Assembly (NCBI RefSeq): GCF_030063245.1
Contig: NZ_JASISR010000007.1
Coordinates: 86,612-150,611 of the forward strand
Direction of reading: 5' to 3'
DNA length: 64,000 nt
Origin: Paenarthrobacter sp. PH39-S1
GTDB taxonomy: Bacteria > Actinomycetota > Actinomycetes > Actinomycetales > Micrococcaceae
The notes under the pieces are model-generated. The model was given only the letters and a program-made list of their open reading frames with translations. It was not told the origin of the DNA and searched no databases. Shown one piece after another: positions 22,106-31,254 of this stretch (positions within the stretch are counted from its first letter, which is position 1; each line of letters begins with the position of its first letter). Both the position numbers and the translations under genes were made by a program.

Positions 22106-23315
22106 CGACTACTACTCCTCCAGGAATCACACGGATCTGCGCACCCGAAAGCTCCGCGGGAATGTCCGCGTCCACTGCGGCCGTTACCAGGACCTGTTCT
22201 GCCCCTGCCACGATTGATGCCAGTTTTCTGCGCCGCTGGACATCCAGCTCGGCAAAAACGTCATCCAGAATCAAAATCGGTGCGTTGCCTTCCACCTGTG
22301 CATCTTCCAGGAGAACATAATACGAGGCCAGCCGCAGCGACAGCGCGACGGACCACGTTTCACCGTGTGATGCATAGCCCCTTGCCGGTGCGCACCCCAA
22401 TACGAGTTCCAGTTCATCCCTGTGGGGCCCCACCAGGGACAAGCCACGTTCCAGCTCGCGTCGCCGCGATGCGGCGAAACTCTGCACATACTTCAGCGTC
22501 AGTTCTTCGATGGACAATCCGGCCAACCCTCCCACTGCCCGTGGCTGCGGCGCTTCCGTCCCGCTGTCCTCTGCGGTGTTCCCGTCGTCGGAGAGGTTGT
22601 CCTCCAGCGTTGAGCGGTACTGCGCACTCAGTTCCTTGGATCCGTCGGTCAGCTGGCGATATGCCGCAGCTAAATGTGGTCTTAGTCTTTCGATCAGTTC
22701 AAGCCGGGCCGCCAGCAGGGCGGCGCCGGCAGATGCCATTTGCTGATCCCAGACATCCAGCGTTGTTTCGTTGGCCGCACTCACTCCAGACCGTGAAAAG
22801 TGCTGGCTTCTCGCGGACTTCAGCAAGGCGTTGCGCTGCTTGAGCACCCGTTCGTAGTCACTACGGGTGGCGGCATGCCGCGGCAGTAGAGTAACCAGCA
22901 GTTCATCGAGAAAGCGCCGTCTGTTCCCCGGATCCCCCTTGACCAGGGACAGATCCTCGGGCGCGAAAAGCACCGACCTGCAGATGCCCAGGACATCGCG
23001 GGCCCGGACCGGATTGGCCCGATTGATTCGTGCCCTATTCGCCCGCGACGCATTGATCTCAACCTCGATGCTGACCGCCTGCTGACCGCGTACGAGTCTG
23101 GCCCGGATAATGGCCCGTTCACTGCCGAAACGCAACAGCGGTCCGTCAGAACTGACCCGGTGGGAATTGAGCGTGGAAAGATAACCCACGGCCTCCACCA
23201 GATTGGTCTTGCCAAAACCGTTGGCTCCGATAAGAACGGTAATGCCGGGCTCCAGCAGTAGTTCGACCTGTTCGTAGCTGCGGAAATCGGTCAGGGACAG
23301 GTGCTGCAGATACAC
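22095..23315 (-). CDS. recF: DNA replication and repair protein RecF
   Basis: The 406-residue SMC-like ATPase loads RecA at single-stranded gaps. Seen: N-terminal LSLTDFRSYEQVEL, Walker A IGANGFGKTNLVEA, the long central lid, signature-like SHGETWSVALSLRLASYYVL, and Walker B PILILDDVFAELD. It starts with GTG at 23315. Length is slightly above the usual 360-390 because of a hydrophilic insertion (about 215-245, DNLSDDGNTAEDSGTEAPQPR). Operon neighbours are gnd upstream and dciA downstream. Confidence 0.97.
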   Translation of the reverse strand: MYLQHLSLTDFRSYEQVELLLEPGITVLIGANGFGKTNLVEAVGYLSTLNSHRVSSDGPLLRFGSERAIIRARLVRGQQAVSIEVEINASRANRARINRANPVRARDVLGICRSVLFAPEDLSLVKGDPGNRRRFLDELLVTLLPRHAATRSDYERVLKQRNALLKSARSQHFSRSGVSAANETTLDVWDQQMASAGAALLAARLELIERLRPHLAAAYRQLTDGSKELSAQYRSTLEDNLSDDGNTAEDSGTEAPQPRAVGGLAGLSIEELTLKYVQSFAASRRRELERGLSLVGPHRDELELVLGCAPARGYASHGETWSVALSLRLASYYVLLEDAQVEGNAPILILDDVFAELDVQRRRKLASIVAGAEQVLVTAAVDADIPAELSGAQIRVIPGGVVVDEG

Positions 23316-23337
23316 GCCGTGCTCAGGTTCCCGTCCC

Positions 23338-24234
23338 TTAGGACGACGCCGGTTTGGCCGCTTTGGTGGCGTGCCCGCCGAACTGATTGCGCAGCGCAGA
23401 GACCATTTTCATGGCCGGGGAATCGTCCTGACGGGAGGCATAACGGGCGAAGAGCGCCGCCGTGATGGCGGGGGCAGGAACGGAGTTCGAGATAGCCTCC
23501 TCCACTGTCCACCGGCCTTCACCGGAATCATCAACAAAACCGGCAATTTTGGCGAGTCCGGGGTCCTCTTCCAACGCCTTGACCATCAGATCCAACAGCC
23601 AGGAGCGCACGACAGTACCTTTCTGCCACGCCGCGAATGTCCCGGGCACATCCTTGATGATGTCCTTGGCCATCAGCAGCTCATAGCCTTCTGCATAAGA
23701 CTGCATCAATCCGTATTCAATTCCGTTGTGTACCATTTTGGCGTAGTGTCCGGCACCGACATCGCCCACATGGACAAAACTTTCTGAACGGGTTCCTTCG
23801 GGCCGCAGGGCATCGAAGATCGGCATGGCTGCGTCGACGTCGGCGGCTTCCCCGCCGGCCATTAGCCCATAGCCGTTTGCCAGGCCCCAGACTCCGCCGG
23901 AAACTCCACAGTCGACGAACCTGATCCCCTTTTCGGCCAATGAGGCCCCGTGCTTTTGATCTTCGGTGAAACGGGAATTTCCACCGTCGATGATCATGTC
24001 ACCGCTCTCCAACAGGCCTGATAGTTCATTGACGACGGCGTCCGTAACGTCGCCTGCTGGAACCATCACCCAGATGATCCTCGGGGTCGGCAAGGCCTTG
24101 ACCAGTTCCGCCGGTGTGGGAACATCGGTTACTTCGGGGTTCCGGTCGTATCCGGTGACGTCAATGCCGGCATCCCGGAGGCGGGCCCTCATATTGAAAC
24201 CCATTTTTCCAAGACCGATGAGACCGATATGCAC
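23338..24234 (-). CDS. gnd: 6-phosphogluconate dehydrogenase, decarboxylating (short GntZ-type)
   Basis: The 298-residue enzyme converts 6-phosphogluconate to ribulose 5-phosphate and CO2. The N-terminal Rossmann motif HIGLIGLGKMGFNMRARL is followed by DGGNSRFTED, CGVSGGVWGLANGYGLMAGG with the catalytic-type residues, and KMVHNGIEYGLMQSYAEGYELL with the catalytic Lys. The short form (about 300 residues) is usually NAD-linked and lacks the long C-terminal helical domain of the 470-residue enzyme. The GTG at 24234 is chosen because the glycine-rich motif begins there; the frame continues to 24288 without coding character. Insertion of gnd between dnaN and recF is known in actinobacteria. Confidence 0.95.
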   Translation of the reverse strand: MHIGLIGLGKMGFNMRARLRDAGIDVTGYDRNPEVTDVPTPAELVKALPTPRIIWVMVPAGDVTDAVVNELSGLLESGDMIIDGGNSRFTEDQKHGASLAEKGIRFVDCGVSGGVWGLANGYGLMAGGEAADVDAAMPIFDALRPEGTRSESFVHVGDVGAGHYAKMVHNGIEYGLMQSYAEGYELLMAKDIIKDVPGTFAAWQKGTVVRSWLLDLMVKALEEDPGLAKIAGFVDDSGEGRWTVEEAISNSVPAPAITAALFARYASRQDDSPAMKMVSALRNQFGGHATKAAKPASS

Positions 24235-24302
24235 GGTATTTCTCTTTTCTGGAGGTGATAACTGCTGTTGGTTCAGGGCGGGTGACAACCATCCCGGTGC
24301 TG

Positions 24303-25424
24303 TCAGCTGGGCAACCGGACGGGCATCACCAAGTATCGGTAGTCATCGTTATCCGCACCGTCGAGTTCTGCCTGTGCGGTAATCATCGCCGGTTTAGGCG
24401 CCGAGGTGAAGGAGAATCTGACAAATTTACTGTCAAAGGCACTGAGTCCTTCACTGAGATAATGCGGGTTGAAGGCAACGGTGATGTCCTCGCCCAGCAG
24501 GGAAGCCTCCAGAGCCTCGGAGGCCTGGGCGTCTTCACCGGTGCCAGCGTCGAGACTGAGCTGCCCATCGGTGAAGGCCAGCCTGACCGGAGTATTGCGC
24601 TCGGCTACCAGGGACACTCGACGTACGGCCTCGGCCAAAGCGCTCGTCCCCACGGTGGCATGAATCGGCGTGTTATCCGGGAAAAGCGAACGGATCTTTG
24701 GATAGTCGCCGTCGATCAGGAGGGACGTCGTCCGCCGGCCACCGCTTTCAAAGCCAATAAGTTCACTGTTGTCAGACAAGGCAATGTTCAAATCGCCGGA
24801 ACCACCAAGGGTCTTGGCCACTTCATTGAGCGTTTTGGCCTTGACCAGCGCACTGGTCGAAAGGCCGGGAACAGCGGGCCGCCAGCGTACCTCACGCAAC
24901 GCGAGCCTGTACCGGTCGGTTGCGAGCAAGGTGATCAGGTCATCTTCAATTTCCATCTTGACCCCCGTCAAGATGGGCAGCGTGTCGTCTTTGCTGGAAG
25001 CAATGATGACCTGTGAAACAGCCTGGGCAAAAGCCTCCCCAGATACGGTGCCGCTGATGTTCGGCAACGCAGGCAATTCGGGATAGTCAGCCACCGGCAT
25101 TGTTGTCAGGTTGAATCGACTGCTCCGGCAGCTGAGCGTGACTTTCGCTCCGTCGGTTTCGATTGCGACTGGGGCGGAGGGGAGGCTTCGGCAGATGTCC
25201 GCCAGCAGACGGCCAGAGACCAGTATGGTTCCTTCTTCGGCGATGTCGGCGGGAATTTCCAGTCGGGCGGAAATTTCGTAATCAAAACTGGCGAGGCTGA
25301 CAGTGCCTGCCTCGGCTCTGAGCAATAATCCGGACAGGACCGGGACGGGGGGCCGCGGAGACAAGGACCGGGCTGTCCAACTGACGGCCTCGGCCAGGAC
25401 ATCCCGTTCAACTCGGAACTTCAC
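24303..25424 (-). CDS. dnaN: DNA polymerase III beta subunit (sliding clamp)
   Basis: The 373-residue protein forms the dimeric ring that tethers DNA polymerase III. It shows the three-domain clamp with KFRVERDVLAEAVSW at the N-terminus, ATDRYRLALREVRW in the middle domain, and the C-terminal hydrophobic-pocket segment YLVMPVRLPS. It lies immediately downstream of oriC and dnaA on the same strand, and the following gnd, recF and dciA are close enough for one transcript. Confidence 0.98.
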   Translation of the reverse strand: MKFRVERDVLAEAVSWTARSLSPRPPVPVLSGLLLRAEAGTVSLASFDYEISARLEIPADIAEEGTILVSGRLLADICRSLPSAPVAIETDGAKVTLSCRSSRFNLTTMPVADYPELPALPNISGTVSGEAFAQAVSQVIIASSKDDTLPILTGVKMEIEDDLITLLATDRYRLALREVRWRPAVPGLSTSALVKAKTLNEVAKTLGGSGDLNIALSDNSELIGFESGGRRTTSLLIDGDYPKIRSLFPDNTPIHATVGTSALAEAVRRVSLVAERNTPVRLAFTDGQLSLDAGTGEDAQASEALEASLLGEDITVAFNPHYLSEGLSAFDSKFVRFSFTSAPKPAMITAQAELDGADNDDYRYLVMPVRLPS

Positions 25425-25937
25425 GGAAGGGTGCCGCCTTTCATCCTAAAATTTATCGTCGCAAAGTGAGCCAGCAGAACGCCGGTCGATGCAGATCCGG
25501 CAAGGGCGCAGGGCCCGGGCATAAAAGAATTCGGACCGGAATTCCGACGGCCGGAAGGACCTGGTTGGAACTACACGTCTGAACTTCATGCTTGCAGACA
25601 GCTTAGCGCCTTGGCCAGCCGGCGAATGCATCCTTGGGTGGCTCTGCGATCGAGGGTTGGAGCAGTAGGTAAGTGTTGTTTAGAAGAACACAGTTTTTAG
25701 GATTCGTAGTGTTAATAACTGTTGTGGATACTGTGGATAACTCTGTCTGGAAGCGGCCCTCCGGGGATGTCCCCTGTGCAAAGGTTGTGTACCAAATGCA
25801 GCCGAGGTTCAGGTGCCGGTGGACAACTTTCCTTGTAGTTCCGGGGATTCACAGGGTGCGCAGAGTTGTGCACCGGCAAGGTGCAGTTATCCCCGCAGTT
25901 ATCCACAGACATATCCACAGTGGCTTTTGTGACCTGA
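25425..25937. other. oriC: Chromosomal replication origin oriC (dnaA-dnaN intergenic)
   Basis: This 513-bp non-coding region between dnaA and dnaN contains DnaA boxes near the dnaA side: TGTGGATAC 25723-25731, TGTGGATAA 25732-25740, TTATCCCCG 25887-25895, TTATCCACA 25899-25907 and ATATCCACA 25911-25919. Weaker boxes are likely among the GTGCA-type motifs at 25795-25885. An AT-rich block at about 25675-25722 (with TTTTTAGGATT and GTTAATAACT) could be the unwinding element. The dnaA-oriC-dnaN arrangement is the standard actinobacterial origin. Confidence 0.92.
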
Positions 25938-27344
25938 CTATCCCTCGCGCTGTTGCTGCTTGATCCGGTTGGTCAGTTCCGTGACCTGATTGTAAATGGC
26001 CCGTCGTTCGGCCATCAGTTCCCGGATTTTCCGGTCAGCGTGGATAACCGTTGTGTGGTCACGTCCGCCAAGCTCCTGACCGATTTTGGGCAGTGACATG
26101 TCTGTAAGCTCGCGGCATAGGTACATGGCGATCTGGCGCGCAGTGACAAGGGTCCTGGTCCGTGACTTGCTGCAGAGCTCTTCCAGCGAAAGGTTGAAGT
26201 AGGCAGACGTCTGTCCAAGGATGGCCGTTGCCGTGATTTCCTGTGCACCTTCATCGGTTATCAGGTCCTTGAGTACAATTTCCGCCAAGGCAACGTCCAC
26301 CGGCTGGCGGTTAAGGCTCGCGAAGGCGGTAACCCGGATCAGGGCCCCCTCAAGTTCGCGGATGTTCGTGGAGATTTTGGAGGCGATGTATTCCAGTGCA
26401 TCATCAGGGGCCGAGAGCCCCTCCCCTATGGCCTTTTTACGCAGAATGGCGATGCGTGTTTCCAGCTCGGGCGGCTGGACATCCGTCAGCAGGCCCCATT
26501 CGAAGCGGGACCGCATCCGTTCCTCAAAGCCGGAAAGCCGCTTCGGCGGCAGATCCGAGGTAATGACGACCTGCTTATTGTGATTGTGCAGGGCGTTAAA
26601 GGTGTGGAAGAACTCTTCCTGGGTGGCATCCTTATTCGCCAGGAACTGGATGTCATCGATGAGGAGGATGTCTACGTTCCGGTAGAGCTGCTTGAAGCTC
26701 GCCCCCTCATCATCACGGATCGAATTGATGAAATCGTTGGTGAATTCTTCTGAATTTACGTACCGCACACGGATCCCGGTATAGAGGCGGCGGGCGTAGT
26801 GGCCGATCGCATGCAGAAGATGGGTCTTGCCCAGTCCGGAATCACCATAAATGAACAGCGGGTTATATGCCTTGGCCGGCGCCTCGGCGACGGCGACGGC
26901 GGCAGCGTGGGCGAAGCGGTTTGACTGGCCGATCACGAAACTATCGAACACGTATTTCGGATTCAGGCGTCCGAACTCCTGCGAGGTGCTGGGCAAAGTG
27001 GGTGCGGGTTTGGTCTCCGGTTCGCGGCGGACCACGATCTGTTCCTGGGGCTCTTCTTCTGCTTGAACAGGCATCAGGTCAGCGTTGATACTGAAGGCAC
27101 ACAGGATGTCATCGGAAAAGACCTCGCGGAGGGCATGCTCCAGGGCCCGTTTGAGCTGCGTCTGCAGCACCTCGCGGGTAAGTTCATTGGGGACGGCGAC
27201 CAACAATGTGGTCCCGATCAATCCCAAGGGCTGTGCCAGGAAGACGAATCCCCGCTGCCGGGGCGTGACATGGTCGTTTTGTTCCAGGATCCGGACGACT
27301 CGGCGCCATGAGCTCCCGACATCATTAATCTCGTCAGTGCTCAT
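25938..27344 (-). CDS. dnaA: Chromosomal replication initiator DnaA
   Basis: The 468-residue initiator has domain I (about 1-85), a short acidic/Pro linker (PVQAEEEPQEQIVVRREPETK), the AAA+ domain with Walker A GDSGLGKTHLL, Walker B ILLIDDIQFLANK and the ISM region, and domain IV with the DnaA signature GGRDHTTVIHADRKIRELM. It binds the boxes on both sides of its gene. The linker is short compared with Streptomyces DnaA. The ATG has only a weak GCAGG upstream. Boxes in its own upstream region suggest autoregulation. Confidence 0.98.
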   Translation of the reverse strand: MSTDEINDVGSSWRRVVRILEQNDHVTPRQRGFVFLAQPLGLIGTTLLVAVPNELTREVLQTQLKRALEHALREVFSDDILCAFSINADLMPVQAEEEPQEQIVVRREPETKPAPTLPSTSQEFGRLNPKYVFDSFVIGQSNRFAHAAAVAVAEAPAKAYNPLFIYGDSGLGKTHLLHAIGHYARRLYTGIRVRYVNSEEFTNDFINSIRDDEGASFKQLYRNVDILLIDDIQFLANKDATQEEFFHTFNALHNHNKQVVITSDLPPKRLSGFEERMRSRFEWGLLTDVQPPELETRIAILRKKAIGEGLSAPDDALEYIASKISTNIRELEGALIRVTAFASLNRQPVDVALAEIVLKDLITDEGAQEITATAILGQTSAYFNLSLEELCSKSRTRTLVTARQIAMYLCRELTDMSLPKIGQELGGRDHTTVIHADRKIRELMAERRAIYNQVTELTNRIKQQQREG

Positions 27345-27807
27345 TCGTACGCCTGCTCATTTTTTCCTCGTGATCTTCGGTTACGCGGTGTGGTTCGTCG
27401 CTGCGCGAAGTCTGCACAGTGCTGCTGCGGAACGGTCATCCACAGAGTTATTCACAGCCGGTGGATAACTTGCCACTGGGCTAGCCTAAGGGATGGAAAC
27501 GGCAGAAGATAGCAGGGAAAGACCTTGTGGATAATTCTCACAGTGCGGCAGCCCAGGTGCTTGAAAGCCGGTGCCCGGGGGTCCGCATTGAGCTTTCTCG
27601 GCCTACGGCAACCCAAGGCTTGGACCAAGCGCCATTTGACTGCAGGGTACCGGATGACCTAACGTGGTGAAGTCCTTTGTGTCTACTATGTGCCGTCTGG
27701 CATGCGCCGATATTTGGCGCCGGTGGGCACCTGATTCTTCGCGTCGGCCTGTTCTTCCCCTGTATTACGGGCAAGGCGCATCTTTGATTGTCTTGGAGTA
27801 ACCCAAC
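27345..27807. promoter_or_regulatory. dnaA-rpmH divergent region with DnaA boxes
   Basis: The 463-bp region carries the divergent promoters of dnaA and rpmH. DnaA boxes are at 27436-27444 (TCATCCACA), 27448-27456 (TTATTCACA), 27460-27468 (GGTGGATAA) and 27526-27534 (TGTGGATAA, perfect). They lie 90-190 bp upstream of the dnaA start, as expected for autorepression and possibly for a bipartite origin. The remaining 270 bp up to rpmH show no gene. Confidence 0.85.
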
Positions 27808-27945
27808 GTGAGCAAGCGGACTTTTCAGCCGAATAATCGCCGTCGTGCCAAGAAGCACGGCTTCCGCCTTCGTATGCGTACCCGCGCAGGCCGTGCCATC
27901 CTTTCGGCACGCCGCGGCAAGGGCCGCATCGAACTGTCGGCCTAA
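27808..27945 (+). CDS. rpmH: 50S ribosomal protein L34
   Basis: The 45-residue basic protein reads [45 protein letters not shown], a perfect L34. It starts with GTG preceded by TTGGAG. L34 is the first gene of the rpmH-rnpA-yidD-yidC block that diverges from dnaA in most bacteria. Confidence 0.98.
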   Translation: MSKRTFQPNNRRRAKKHGFRLRMRTRAGRAILSARRGKGRIELSA

Positions 27946-28012
27946 TCCACAACACCGGACTTTTGTCTAATACCGTTTTGTTGAATCCGATCCACCCGCA
28001 GTTGATCTGACG

Positions 28013-28402
28013 GTGCTAGCCACCCGAAATCGATTACGGGCCTCGGCCGACTTCTCGAATACAGTACGTTCCGGCGTCCGCAACGGACGCCGGAACTTAG
28101 TGTTATATGCGGCGCTTTCCGCCGCGGATGAACCGACGAAGGTCGGGTTCATCGTGGCGAAGACTGTAGGGAACGCTGTTGCACGGAACCTCGTTAAGAG
28201 GAGACTAAGAGAAGCCGCGGCAGCAACTGTGCGTCAGAATCCCGCCGGCCTCAATATTGTAGTCAGGGCACTGCCTGTGTCGGCCGGGTCTTGTTGGCCG
28301 GAGTTGGTGAAGGATTATCAGAATGCCTGCCTCAAAACGCTCGACCGGCTGGCCGCCGGAAGGGTAGCGGCGCCGGACAAGGAAGGGAATAACACGCCAT
28401 GA
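28013..28402 (+). CDS. rnpA: Ribonuclease P protein component
   Basis: The 129-residue protein assists RNase P RNA in 5' processing of tRNAs. It has the usual N-terminal LATRNRLRASADFSNTVRSG and the RNR motif in GNAVARNLVKRRLREA. A short acidic C-terminal tail follows. It starts with GTG 67 bp after rpmH, and its stop overlaps the ATG of yidD (ATGA). Confidence 0.97.
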   Translation: MLATRNRLRASADFSNTVRSGVRNGRRNLVLYAALSAADEPTKVGFIVAKTVGNAVARNLVKRRLREAAAATVRQNPAGLNIVVRALPVSAGSCWPELVKDYQNACLKTLDRLAAGRVAAPDKEGNNTP

Positions 28403-28842
28403 CATTCAGTGGTGCTGTTCACTCCCCGTCCGTCCCTCCGATGTACCGGTGGCAACTGCCGGCTTCCGGATCCCGGCGCCGGCTTATCCTGTTTCTGGGT
28501 CATTTAATCTGGAATCTGCCGCGCGACCTATTGATTCTGCTGCTGACCCTGTACCGAAAACTGATTTCGCCGCTGTACGGACCTGTCTGTAGGTTCTTCC
28601 CTTCATGCTCCGCCTATGCCTTGGAAGCCGTTCTGCTGCGCGGCGCGGTACAGGGCAGCTGGCTGGCGGGGCGGAGACTTCTGCGATGCCACCCATGGAA
28701 TGCAGGAGGCGTAGATCACGTCCCCGGCGCCCCGCACTCGCACGGCACCGATCCCGCTGCGGTCCCGTACATAATCCAACTGAACCATCCAGACGAGTTT
28801 CTAGCTGTTGAGTCAGACGCAGAAGGCCGTGAAGCGGCTTGA
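28399..28842 (+). CDS. yidD: Membrane protein insertion efficiency factor YidD
   Basis: The 147-residue protein contains the YidD core (about 28-105): RDLLILLLTLYRKLISPLYG, PVCRFFPSCSAYALEAVLLRGAV, and RLLRCHPWNAGGVDHVP with the conserved cysteines. YidD attaches to the inner membrane by an amphipathic helix and helps YidC insert proteins. The protein is longer than the usual 70-115 residues through an N-terminal leader (about 27 residues) and a C-terminal tail. It overlaps rnpA by 4 bp and precedes yidC by 15 bp. Confidence 0.95.
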   Translation: MTFSGAVHSPSVPPMYRWQLPASGSRRRLILFLGHLIWNLPRDLLILLLTLYRKLISPLYGPVCRFFPSCSAYALEAVLLRGAVQGSWLAGRRLLRCHPWNAGGVDHVPGAPHSHGTDPAAVPYIIQLNHPDEFLAVESDAEGREAA

Positions 28843-28857
28843 GGAGAATAGAAAAGA

Positions 28858-29823
28858 ATGTTTGATTTCTTCGGGACAATCCTGGCGCCATTCAAATGGG
28901 TGGTGTCATGGATCATGGTGGTCTTCCATGATGGGCTGACCAGCATTGGACTACCGTCCTCCTCTGGCTGGACCTGGACCCTTTCCATCATCGGCTTGGT
29001 GCTGGTGATCCGCGCCGCCCTGATACCCGTCTTCGTGAAACAGATCAAGGCCCAGCGGGGCATGCAGGCCCTGCAGCCGGATATGAAGAAGCTACAGGCC
29101 AAGTACAAGGGCAAGACCGATCAGCTCTCCCGCCAGGCAATGGCGCAGGAACAGATGGCCCTGTACAAGGAACACGGGACCAACCCGTTCTCGGCATGTC
29201 TGCCGATGCTGATCCAAATGCCATTCTTCTTCTCGCTCTTCCAAGTGTTGTCCGGCGTATCCAAGGCAGCCACCCAGACGCAGGAAGGAATCGGCGCGCT
29301 CAGCCATCAGCAGGTGCTGCAGTTCGACCAGGCGCAGATCTTCGGTGCGCCCCTTTCCTCTGCGTTCCTGCCCCAGGTGCAAAACGGCGACGTCAACGTA
29401 GCCGTCGTCGTACTTTCGATCATCATGATCCTCGCCATGACTGCCTCACAGTTCATTACGCAGAAGCAGATCATGTCCAAGAACATGTCCGAAGACGCCA
29501 TGGCGAGCCCGTTCATGAAGCAGCAGAAAATGATGCTTTATGTCCTGCCGCTGGTGTTCGGCGTCGGCGGCATAAACTTCCCCATTGGTGTCCTTATCTA
29601 CTGGACCACCACGAACCTGTGGACCATGGGTCAGCAATTTTTCGTGATCCGCAAGATGCCGACGCCCGGCTCGCCGGCCTACCGCGAGTACCAGCAGCGC
29701 CGCGTGGCGAAGGGGTTGCCGCTGCTGAGTGCCAGCAGGAAAGCGGAACCAATCGTCGAGGAAATTGTTGAGCCCACCGGCCAGCGCCAACAACCGCAGC
29801 GCAAGAACAGGAAGAAGAAGTAA
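28858..29823 (+). CDS. yidC: Membrane protein insertase YidC/Oxa1
   Basis: The 321-residue integral membrane protein inserts and folds membrane proteins with or without SecYEG. It has five predicted membrane helices, the hydrophilic-groove Arg in LVIRAALIPVFVKQ, the coiled cytoplasmic hairpin (KAQRGMQALQPDMKKLQAKY, ending in EHGTNPFSACLPMLIQMP), and a Lys/Arg-rich C-terminal tail (RQQPQRKNRKKK) that may contact ribosomes. GAGGAGAATAG precedes the ATG. Its stop overlaps the next start by one base (TAATG). Confidence 0.97.
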   Translation: MFDFFGTILAPFKWVVSWIMVVFHDGLTSIGLPSSSGWTWTLSIIGLVLVIRAALIPVFVKQIKAQRGMQALQPDMKKLQAKYKGKTDQLSRQAMAQEQMALYKEHGTNPFSACLPMLIQMPFFFSLFQVLSGVSKAATQTQEGIGALSHQQVLQFDQAQIFGAPLSSAFLPQVQNGDVNVAVVVLSIIMILAMTASQFITQKQIMSKNMSEDAMASPFMKQQKMMLYVLPLVFGVGGINFPIGVLIYWTTTNLWTMGQQFFVIRKMPTPGSPAYREYQQRRVAKGLPLLSASRKAEPIVEEIVEPTGQRQQPQRKNRKKK

Positions 29824-30368
29824 TGACTGCCGATAGCCCCGCCGAGCTTGCCCCCGATGATGCCGCTCAGGCCTCCGACGCAGCACTCAGTACGGGTGTA
29901 AGCCGGCTCGACGAGGAAGGCGACGTCGCCGCGGACTACCTTGAAGAGTTGTTGGACATTGCAGATATAGATGGAGATATTGACATTGAAGTCCGCAACG
30001 GGCGGACATATATTTCGATTGTCTCCGATGAGGAAAGTTCCAAACTGCAGTCACTGGTCGGCGACGGCGGCGAGGTTCTGGAAGCGCTGCAGGAACTGAC
30101 CCGGCTCTCGGTGCTATCGGCGACCGAGAGCCGCTCCCGGCTGGTGCTCGATATTTCCGGCTACCGGCTGGAGCGCAATGGTGAGCTGGCGAAGCTGGCC
30201 CAGAACGCCGTCGAACTCGTCAAGGATAACGGGCAGCCCGTTTCGCTTGCCCCCATGGGGGCCTACGAGCGCAAGATTGTCCACGACGCCATTGCGGAGC
30301 TGGGTTTCATCAGTGAATCAGAGGGCGAAGGTACCGATCGCCACATTGTGGTCTCCGCGGCGCAGTGA
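29823..30368 (+). CDS. khpB: KhpB/Jag family RNA-binding protein (KH and R3H domains)
   Basis: The 181-residue protein has an acidic N-terminus (about 1-35), a KH-like domain (DIDIEVRNGRTYISIVSDEESSKLQSLVGDGG) and an R3H domain (NGELAKLAQNAVELVKDNGQP, then MGAYERKIVHDAIAEL). Members bind single-stranded RNA and influence cell-wall elongation and division. The Jag N-terminal domain of the firmicute protein is missing, as usual in actinobacteria. It is translationally coupled to yidC by a one-base overlap. Confidence 0.95.
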   Translation: MTADSPAELAPDDAAQASDAALSTGVSRLDEEGDVAADYLEELLDIADIDGDIDIEVRNGRTYISIVSDEESSKLQSLVGDGGEVLEALQELTRLSVLSATESRSRLVLDISGYRLERNGELAKLAQNAVELVKDNGQPVSLAPMGAYERKIVHDAIAELGFISESEGEGTDRHIVVSAAQ

Positions 30369-30428
30369 CGTTGGTTTGTTCGATGCCATTCCGGGCGCCG
30401 GGTATGGTGCAGGTCCGAGGAGATATTT

Positions 30429-31067
30429 GTGGTTGAACTGAACGGTGCCGAAACTATTGCCGCCGAAAAAATTTTTGGCGCGCGGTTGGGGATTGCCGAA
30501 CGGTTCGTCGAGCATCTGGCAACGTCCGGCATTGAGCGCGGGCTCATTGGTCCGCGAGAGGTTCCGCGATTGTGGAGCAGGCATGTGCTTAACTGCGCTG
30601 TCGTGACCGAGCTGATAGCCGACGGCGCCAGGGTTGCCGACGTCGGCAGCGGGGCAGGACTTCCGGGCCTGACGTTGGCGCTGGCGCGTCCGGATCTCCA
30701 GGTCACCCTGATCGAGCCGCTGGAGCGGCGCGTGACGTGGCTCGAGGAAGTGGTAATGGATCTCGGGCTGGATAACGTGGAAATCATGAGGGCGCGGGCC
30801 GAACAGGCGCTCGGGAGGGTTACGTGCGACGTTGTGACTGCCCGCGCCGTGTCTGCACTCAACAAGCTGGTGGGTCTGACAATCCCCTTACTGGACGGGG
30901 ACGGAGAGCTGCTTGCCATCAAGGGACGAAGTGCCCAGGAGGAGTTGGATAAAGCAGCCAAGGCCATCCGCAAGTTAGGCGGCGTGCAGACGAGCGTTGT
31001 AACAGCCGGAGTCGGCATTTTGGACGAGCCGACGACGGTCGTGAGAATTCGGGTTTCGAAGAGGTAG
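30429..31067 (+). CDS. rsmG: 16S rRNA (guanine-N7)-methyltransferase RsmG
   Basis: The 212-residue enzyme methylates G527 of 16S rRNA using S-adenosylmethionine. It has the binding motif VADVGSGAGLPGLTLAL, IEPLERRVTWLEEV, and the later VTARAVSALNKL region, with ELLAIKGRSAQEEL near the end. GAGGAG precedes the GTG start at good spacing. Loss of this enzyme is a known route to low-level streptomycin resistance. Its position between khpB and parA is conserved in actinobacteria. Confidence 0.97.
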   Translation: MVELNGAETIAAEKIFGARLGIAERFVEHLATSGIERGLIGPREVPRLWSRHVLNCAVVTELIADGARVADVGSGAGLPGLTLALARPDLQVTLIEPLERRVTWLEEVVMDLGLDNVEIMRARAEQALGRVTCDVVTARAVSALNKLVGLTIPLLDGDGELLAIKGRSAQEELDKAAKAIRKLGGVQTSVVTAGVGILDEPTTVVRIRVSKR

Positions 31068-31254
31068 AACGTCGTTCTCCAGTGGGGCACGGCTTGCGCG
31101 TCCCGCCGTCCAGGACAGGGACCGGATCCGCTGCACATCAGGGTTGGCCGCACATGAGGGCTCGCCAGACTGCCGTTTCTCCGCCGGGTTTGTCTACTGC
31201 AGCGGCTAGGCTAGAGAACGGCAAGCACAGCTTTATGAAAGTGAGAGTGTCATT